From the NCBI GenBank assembly GCA_907163375.1, contig CAJQUW010014769.1, positions 1,488,001-1,552,000 on the forward strand: 64,000 bases of DNA. Reading direction: 5' to 3'. Below, in pieces: positions 56,703 to 64,000 of the stretch (its first letter is position 1; each line of letters starts with the position of its first letter). Position numbers and translations under genes: made by a program. The notes under the pieces are model-generated. The model worked only from the letters and a program-made list of their open reading frames with translations, ran no database searches and was not told the origin of the DNA. The stretch comes from Prostheceraeus crozeri. Its lineage: Eukaryota > Platyhelminthes > Polycladida > Euryleptidae.

Positions 56703-59340
56703 TTGATGCATGCGTGCTTAATCTGTTAGATTATTAAATTATTTGCTTACGCTCAATACTAGAGAATTTTTATCCAATTATTGAAAAAGAAATTCTTGAA
56801 AAACTCGGCATTACGATGAAAATCATTCATACAGCTTTCTCGGATTTTCTCATCAGTGATGGTATTGTCGTCAACTTTCTGTGCCAGTATTATTGAATAT
56901 TATGTGATGAATGTTTACTTGAACGGATTTTATATGATGAATTTTTTAAATATTTCAAGCTTGATATATTCAAGCTTCAATATTTCAGCTTGAAAGTGAC
57001 TGCACAATTTTCATTGTTGAAGATATACGAGATTCTTCTTCAAGTGATAGCTATGTGTGTTCTTTAGAATGCACATAGATTTAGGTGTAATAGACATGTT
57101 ATGATGGTATTGAGATTTAGGAGTGATAGAAATTTGATGATATGGATTGTGCTGTAGATATAAACTGAAGTGCTGAATAATATTGATGACATAGTTCAAT
57201 TTGTAGTTTTAGGTACTTAAGTGTACTTGATGGGATGTCATGCATTTTCATATTCATGTTCTGTCCGATGTTGTGTTTGATATTTTTTTAGGTTTCAAGA
57301 CAAGTTTGATTGAATTACGTTAGAAACTTCAAATTTTTTTAGCAACTATACAAATTCTTAGGATTTGTCAGTCCATTTTTGGTAAGCGCGGAGAGAAGGT
57401 TGGTTGTAAGTCGAACCTCAATAAAAGCTTATATTGGCTTTTGCTGAGGTTTTGCTACACTTTCTTCAGCCACTTCCAACATTGACAGGACATGTTTGCA
57501 CCCAAGAAAAATTCTGCATGCAGACTTCAGTTTCTATTTGTAAATAACAAGTTTATGGCTAGCCGCTTGAAAATCATCCTTCAATCGCGGTGCCTTCCAC
57601 TCGAAAGCACCAACCTTGGACATCAGACGGTTCCACACTGAATGACATCATCTCATACCTTGTCAGCCTTCTTCGACTTGCAGTTTCAACTGAGTATCTT
57701 CGTTTTTCTTTTCCAATTTCAATTTTATCGTGATTGCTTCATAACGCGAACGTTTGTGGCTTATACTTCCGTATAGTCCGCAATTTTGTGTTTTTGTCTT
57801 TTCTTATGAAGCAGAGGTGTTATTATTTTTCATTGTGTCAATTGCAATTACATGTCCGAATGCATCATGACATGCAAATAAAGCAATTATTATCATTATT
57901 ATTATTACCAAAAAGCTTAAAATGATTATCGATTGCAAGTTTCTCTGATGGCAATTATATTGACGACGTTCTTTGACTGCTGGCACCATTTCCTGATTCC
58001 AAGGGCGAGCACCCCACGTCACTGTTGATATCTGCAAGCATGAGCGCATTTTTTCTCCGCTTCGGTGTCACCACTCCCCCATACTGAACTGGAGGCTTGG
58101 ACGGTGCTGACGTAATCAGACTTTTCTGGAGCGCTGTGGTGCTTTTAGTCCGAATGACCTTCCTGTCGACTTCCTTACTCATTTTAAGGGATCGATCTCT
58201 AGACAGGAGACAGCTTTGTAAGCTACGCCAAGCACTTGACCAGTGGCACGGAGACCGCATTTTGCGCGGTGATATGTTTAGTTTCTCCACTTACATTTTT
58301 CAGTGGACCAAATTTTGACTAGTGTCGATGCGCAGTGATGAAGATAAACTTCTGTGTTGCACCACGGTGAAGGTTAAATAAAATCTCATTCAATTACAAC
58401 ATTCAATCTCACGGATTGTCATGCCACAAATTCTTGTTGTTTCATTGATTCAGATTTCGTTCAAGATCTTTTACGTTCTCAAGTAAAAACATCGATTTTA
58501 TAACAAACAGAGTCCTTCGTAATTCCGCATTTTATCATCATGAAATAAGTGATGCACATTCAAATTCTTGAAAACATGTACAGGAAATACAGGACTTTTC
58601 GTGAACACAGGACTTTCGAAGGATTCCCATTTTCATTGATAAAATAAGACAATAAAATCAGCAACAAACGCTCTGACTCAGTGTGATCCCCATCAAAATC
58701 CTACATATGCGAATAAAGATTGAACAATTAGGTGCACCAGCATAATAAAAGAACCCGGTTAATCTGCTTAGTTTTTGCATCACCTTGCTTCAGCAACGTT
58801 GCCACTGGACCTCGAGATCAAATCCGCGCAGGCAGTGTATCGAATATCGGTACAGGGTAGCATAAATGAAGTACAACCTCAAGCCAATGATATTCTAGAT
58901 TACATCCAAGAGCACTAACTCTTGGGAACATCTTCGTTGCTTTGGAAACTATCGGCTAGGCTGTGGATTGGTAATTTGTTTCATGGAAAATGTTTGCGAA
59001 AGGAGAGCTTCTGTTCTTAGAAACGTGTTTCTAGCCTGGTACAGATTTTTTGAATATCCAATATTCTTGACCGTGCTAAAATATATCGTGTGATTCTGAG
59101 CGATTTCAATGACATTTCCGATTTTTATTTCTTGGTAAAAATTTGATTTTTAATACAACGATTAAACTGTACAGTAAACATTAAAACATAGGATAGTGTC
59201 ATCTTATCATAATAGGAGAGTATGCAAATTACACGGATATGTAAGATTAAGTTCACATGCTTTAGAATATTCATGTCTCAACTAAGATATCAATCTTTCA
59301 ACTAAGTTCTTTTGATAGGTTATGATGTTTAGGAAAGAAA
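56703..59340. other. Intergenic or intronic stretch, little recognised
   Basis: It contains an ATT/ATC microsatellite near 57885-57908 and a hairpin at 57413-57451. The minus-strand frame 58290-57955 is open for 111 codons and rich in Ser, Lys and Arg, but matches no family I know. No exon can be supported. Confidence 0.4.
57413..57451. other. Imperfect hairpin
   Basis: AACCTCAATAAAAGC and GCTTTTGCTGAGGTT pair as a 15-bp stem with one 2-base internal mismatch and an 8-base loop. The left arm includes an AATAAA word. No function is assigned. Confidence 0.45.
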
Positions 59341-59355
59341 AAGTTAATCCCCAGG

Positions 59356-59409
59356 TTTCACTCGTCCTTCAGCATTCCCATAATTGTGCTCGCTGAAGGA
59401 CGAGTGAAA
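59356..59409. other. Perfect 18-bp inverted repeat with 18-base loop
   Basis: TTTCACTCGTCCTTCAGC (59356-59373) and its exact complement GCTGAAGGACGAGTGAAA (59392-59409) enclose 18 bases. A related word, AAGGACGAGTAAATGAAAGC, occurs again at 59811-59830. It could be a small palindromic element or an RNA hairpin; the sequence alone does not decide. Confidence 0.7.
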
Positions 59410-60139
59410 GCTCAGGATAAACTTATTCTTTCATTGTGGCTTATATTTTAAAGGATACTTGAAAATATAAAGTCGATTTTCAATTGAGCAACTATTTAGA
59501 GCAGCTCGCCCTTAAAAAATATTGGTGTGGGTTACGGACTAAATGGTGTTAAAGTAAAATAACTATATTTCTGCTGTTGTCACTTCACAAGAAAATCGAC
59601 TTCTCTGTTCAAAAATTTGAAGGCTTCGTCCCTGAAGCGAAATTGGTTGGTACCATCACTTCCGCGGAAGTGAGCCAATTTAGAAATATATTGACCTACT
59701 TGTTTATTTTGAGTTCATTGAGACGAATAACCAATTATAGCTCGACCACGTCAGTAACAGGTTCGACGCTAATGTGCTTTGAGTTTAAACCAAGTTGCTA
59801 TCACCATCGTAAGGACGAGTAAATGAAAGCACGCTATTTCATACCTAACAAACCATCCCAATCGATGTCAAATCAAAGTCACTTTCCAACCCGAATATTT
59901 ATCGACAGTCCAATATTTGAATAATGTTAAATAAGTCAAAGTAGTAGTAGGCCCAGTTCCAAATGAAAAATGCTCAATTGTATATCTAAAAGAAATAAAC
60001 TACCAGCACTTCAAAAACATATCTCTCCGGAATTTATAACAACAAATAATAGAATATTTTCTGAGACTTGATCCGCGCAGGTTTCGCGCACGCGCGACTC
60101 AAATCTTTCATCTGCGCAGCGGTGGCAACGCTGCTTCAG

Positions 60140-60600
60140 TTTCAGCGATGAACAATTTAGTCATTTATGGAGATTTTAACATAGATCTCTCTACCGAAAA
60201 TCGACAATATAGGTCGAAAATGTAGCTAACCAGCTATGTCGCAAATAGGCACTTCGAATGTTATTGAAGTCTTCTTCCGAACTTCGCTGCACGTCTTAGC
60301 ATGTGCATGTGCATGTTGTCATGAAACATTGCAGTAAGGCCCTTATTTGTCACGAAGCCTATGACAGCCACTGCGAAAGGAAATGATGTAGAAAACTGAG
60401 CCCATAAATTGACAAGAAGATTGAGCATGAATGCAAAAAATTAGCAAAATCAGAGCTTCATCGCCTACGAACATAAATTGAGAAGACTATTAACAGTATG
60501 CCTCCGTTAAACGCCCAAAACTTTGTTTTGAGACACCCAGAATTCTAGGTATACTACAGAAAAATAGATTCGACGTGCCTGCAATGACTCAGGCGGTGTA
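60140..60600 (+). mobile_element. LINE endonuclease fragment
   Basis: The plus strand reads NLVIYGDFNIDLSTENRQYR followed by residues like TSYV and NRHFE, matching the GDFNIDL strand of apurinic-type LINE endonucleases (catalytic D and N). Downstream to about 60600 a decayed linker region follows, with SELHRLRT and TINSMPPLNAQNFV-like peptides in shifting frames. Stops (for example near 60223) show it is dead. Confidence 0.65.
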
Positions 60601-61529
60601 ATAGTCGCTGCCAAAGTAAAAATCAACTGCGATATGTAGCTGATGTCAAGAATGAAAAATTTTTTTAAAAAATGCCTTATTTAAACAAATGTATAGGATT
60701 ATTCACTAACAGAACATTCTGTGCTTACAAAATGCTGCTTGATCTCAACAATGTATATGAGTTGCCATAATCAGATGTCTATGATTTTGATGCGTCAAGT
60801 TTACAAGAGTAGCTCTTCAACACCACACTTTCAAAATTACAATGTTCTTGATTGTAACAAGAGACCTAATGTGAGCACAGCAACGTACATGGAAGGATAA
60901 CACTACTTGCTTATATGTGAAGGCCAAATATTAAAATTTCTTTGCTGCAGCACATCCATCTAAGCATCACCACACCTCTTTGTTTACCACTATTGTCACC
61001 AACATGGACATCGTATTACATTATTGGGATAACAATATAATCCGATGTCTATGGCCTAGCCCATGTACATTATTAGGACCTGTCTATGACTAGGACACAA
61101 AATAATGTAATTGGATCATAGGGTGGGGATTACACCCACTCTAGTGTAGTAATTACTTCTCATAGTGTAGCATTCACACCTACACTATTGATCCGATGTC
61201 CATGGTCGTCATTGAGCGGGGAATCGCGAATGTTAGCAACTTGTTTTTATTTCTACTATCTTGCAGATTTCTTCACTATCTGGAAGGTTTCTGAAAATGC
61301 AAGAGATTTTGCATAAAAATATATCTTGTTGAAAGAAACTGAATTCCGTACTTGCTCATGGAATATTAACAGTTATAGACGCTCTACAAAATCAAGGTTG
61401 GTAAAAAGATGCTTTCAGTTAGTAAGCAATTAAATATATGAACTTTTTAAATAGTTTTCAGCCAGCTGCACCAAGCTCTGCTGAGATTATCTGCATGTGC
61501 CATTAATTCTGTCATTCCTATATTTTTCA
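60601..61529. other. Stretch with no recognised gene
   Basis: ATCCGATGTCYATGG occurs twice in the same direction (61041 and 61193), with several short self-complementary CTATG/GTGTAG words between. Nothing is coding. Confidence 0.4.
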
Positions 61530-61865
61530 CTGAAGCACATCCACAAGTACATCCTAGGCGTCAGGAAGCCCTATTTACCTTCTGCTTTTTATGCAATCAC
61601 TTTGAATGAAGTTTTTCTCACACAACAACTATAGACCATCTCCCCAGCAAATTGAACATATGCTTTCTATCCACTAACCCGAAGATTGTCCCACTATCAA
61701 GTGGATCTCTGAAACTACATATTCTGAAGCACATACCAGAGGATTGAAAGCCCTGCAAACCCTTTGCTTTATCTGCAATCAGTCTTTAAATGAAATTTCT
61801 CACCAACTGCAGGCCAACTCTCCAGCGAATTAAACTTTATTTTTCGATTCCTTTAATTAAATGTT
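61530..61865. repeat. Two diverged direct repeats of ~194 bp
   Basis: TGAAGCACAT at 61531 recurs at 61725. Shared order after it is GGAAGCCCT/GAAAGCCCT, a CTTTGCTTT-like word with ATGCAATCA or CTGCAATCA, TTGAATGAAGTTTTTCTCAC or TAAATGAAATTTCTCAC, and CCAGCAAATTGAAC or CCAGCGAATTAAAC. No coding potential. The family is unknown. Confidence 0.55.
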
Positions 61866-64000
61866 CGTAATCAATTCTGTGATTTGGAAGTTTCTAAGTC
61901 AGACTTGGTTGCCATTCTTAGACTTAAAGATTCGCATTCAAGTTGAAAAATTGTTGTACCGTTTTTTTTTGAGTATTGTTTTTCGGATTGAAACTACAAG
62001 ACTCGGACACATTAACAGGCCTCATCATAATGTCCACGAATTCAGTCACACATCACTTGCTAGAACAATTCAACGGTGACATAACTACTCTTTTTACTGT
62101 AGTAAGTGACTAATTACACTACGTTTCAAGAAGGATTGAAAAGGAGCAAACAAAAGATAAATCGGCCAAATCAACTGAAACACCCTGTGTATTTAATCTC
62201 GTTATCGGAGAATTTAGTTCCAGCTCACGAGTACACATTTGCTTCATTATTGCATCTTGAATTTAATTTACGCCTGCTTTTTTTTTGCTTTCGAATGTCA
62301 TGTTTTGGTGGACTTCCATTTTGAGGGTGACAAAATTCATTACGCAATTAGCATTACACTTTGGAAAAATCTCTATTAACGCAACCGCAGTTGAATTTCT
62401 TATATGTGCGAGTCAACAGTGCTTCTGATTGAATTCTTTCAACATTTGGCTTTTCATCTAGTAATGTATTTTTCAGTTTCAAGGTCAATAATTCCATTAA
62501 TTCATTAATTACAAACAAAGACATTTGAAGTTTTTTGTAATACCTGAAATAAATCGCTTCCTTAATTTTAGGCAATATTAAATTGACGATACCAAATATG
62601 ATCGACTCTTTAAAGTTATCTCACTGATGAAGTTACTGTAATCACTAGTTGTGGCAATAAGTCGAGGGAGGGTAAAATTCAATGGTCAACCACCCCCTTT
62701 TGGTAATTATGATGAGCTGATTCCAAAAATTTGCTTAGAACAGCAGGATATAATCCAATCAGTATGTATCAGGTCAGTAAGAAGTCAGTAGCAATAGGTC
62801 AGTTATTTAGTGATGGCGAGGTGAACATTTTGTTCTTCAAAAACTAACGGTGATAGGCCTACCATTGTGCGCCAGCTGATGTCCAATCATCTTCACTTCA
62901 CTATTGAGAACGCAATGCTAGTAAAATAATCGACAAACACACAATAGACATTGGTAATGATTGCAGCGCAAAATTTATTTATCTCCAGTTGCGTTGTGGT
63001 TGTGTGGTTGGTAGTAGAGTGCTCGTGTCAGATGAATTAGGTCACTGCCAGCAACTTCTAAATTTTCAAGGACCACCCCGACAAATTTTTGTGTACACCG
63101 ATTAATCAGTAGCATGGTCGACCTTGTGATACTACAGCCAAACATGACAAGCAGTTCTTCGCCGATGGTTGTCGCATTACAATCAACCATCTGTCTGGCA
63201 CAGTGGCGAAATCTGACATCATGCGCCAATTAGATTACGATTATTTAGGCACTGACGTTTGAGAAAGTCTGATTGAGCTGGTTTTCAGCGTTTAATGAAA
63301 ATCTGTCAATTCAATAATCATATGCTATCAAATCGTTTTGAATTGTTTAGGATGTTCCTCGAAAATGGCAGATTCCTTTAAAAATGGCTAAAACGGAATC
63401 GTAATGGCTCACAAGGTCAAGGCTTTCAATATAATTTCTTCTATTTTTAGAAGTTTCTGATACTTCCCGCTTTGCCAAAGAGCAGATAATATCGATAAGT
63501 CTTATCAACATTTCTGTTTTTCTTGACCGCTTCATATTGAAAAGAATCACTGCACATGACGTTGCTCATCGAGCTGGTGATCAGCTCTACTTTTTCCAAA
63601 AAAGCTATTCAATTGAATAAAACTTTTTATGCGATTTAGCGACTTTTCGTGCCTCGAGATCGCTATCGATGATGTGTTCAAATTATCGAAGCCGGTTCTT
63701 GACCAACCATTTTAATTACATGGAAAACAGAAGGCCGAAAAAAGTTAATTTGACTCACTTGAATCAGTGAACCAATGAATTGTCTCATACTGCGTCGGAT
63801 GAAAGCGTTTGATTTTTATTTCGGTCTTAGTGTATTTCTGTCAGACCTGTCAAAGCGGGTGTTGGTCGTCCAGCTGTTTATTGTGAATTCCTGGACGAGA
63901 ATGACTTTATGCTTTGAGCAGTCGATTCCATTTTGCTCAAGATAAACCACACACCACTCTACGATAACAGACGGCAAAGTTTGAAAATATTCACGTGATG
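61866..64000. other. Distal stretch, no recognised gene
   Basis: Minus-strand open frames at 62975-63229 (84 codons) and 63347-63550 (67 codons), and plus-strand ones at 61861-62324, were read. None shows a motif or family I recognise. The plus strand near 63000 (GGTTGGTAGTAGAGTGCTCG) looks faintly like a tRNA A box, but no B box follows. Confidence 0.4.

Noticed and set aside
57955-58290. A 111-codon Ser/Lys/Arg-rich minus-strand frame
   Set aside because: No recognised motif, no clear splice sites, and composition compatible with chance.
62990-63060. Possible tRNA or SINE head (GGTTGGTAGTAGAGTGCTCG)
   Set aside because: The A-box resemblance is partial, and no B box or cloverleaf arms could be formed downstream.

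Overview
The window is animal (metazoan) nuclear DNA. It is AT-rich, has GT-AG introns from 60 bases to 15 kb, and carries P, hAT, Tc1/mariner, LINE, Penelope-like and SINE-like repeats. That repeat mix suggests an invertebrate, probably marine, but I cannot name the phylum from this sequence.

One gene accounts for most of the window: a SMARCC1/SMARCC2 (BAF155/BAF170; fly Moira) homologue, the scaffold subunit of SWI/SNF (BAF) chromatin remodelling complexes. It lies on the minus strand in ten coding exons from 53351 down to 2917. All nine introns have GT-AG borders, the phases agree, and the exon lengths sum to exactly 1,181 codons (1,180 residues plus stop). The order is SMARCC N-terminal module, nuclear-localisation-like basic patches, SWIRM, SANT, acidic/lysine-rich linker, coiled coil, and an acidic C-terminal tail. 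Any 5' non-coding exon and the promoter lie at unknown positions above 53351.

The introns hold many dated insertions. The 15-kb intron between exons 9 and 8 (5076-19935) has three DNA transposons nested one inside another: a hAT-like non-autonomous element at 5483-9606, a P-type element at 6077-9515 inside it, and a 651-bp hAT-like element at 8766-9416 inside the P transposase. Each level has its own terminal inverted repeats and target-site duplication. An 883-bp hAT deletion derivative follows at 9701-10583. After that come a transposase-like relic, LINE pieces and a Penelope-like fragment. The intron at 39402-44109 holds a 3,001-bp, almost whole hAT element (40124-43124) with an 8-bp target duplication. 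Other introns carry a Tc1/mariner relic, LINE reverse transcriptase, a SINE-like unit, a 23-bp minisatellite with an 11-unit higher-order repeat, and several unclassified repeat families.

Upstream of the gene (53352-64000) I recognise only a decayed retroelement domain, one furin-like cysteine-rich exon on the plus strand with an in-frame stop, and a LINE endonuclease fragment. Downstream (1-2916) I recognise no gene beyond the presumed 3' UTR.
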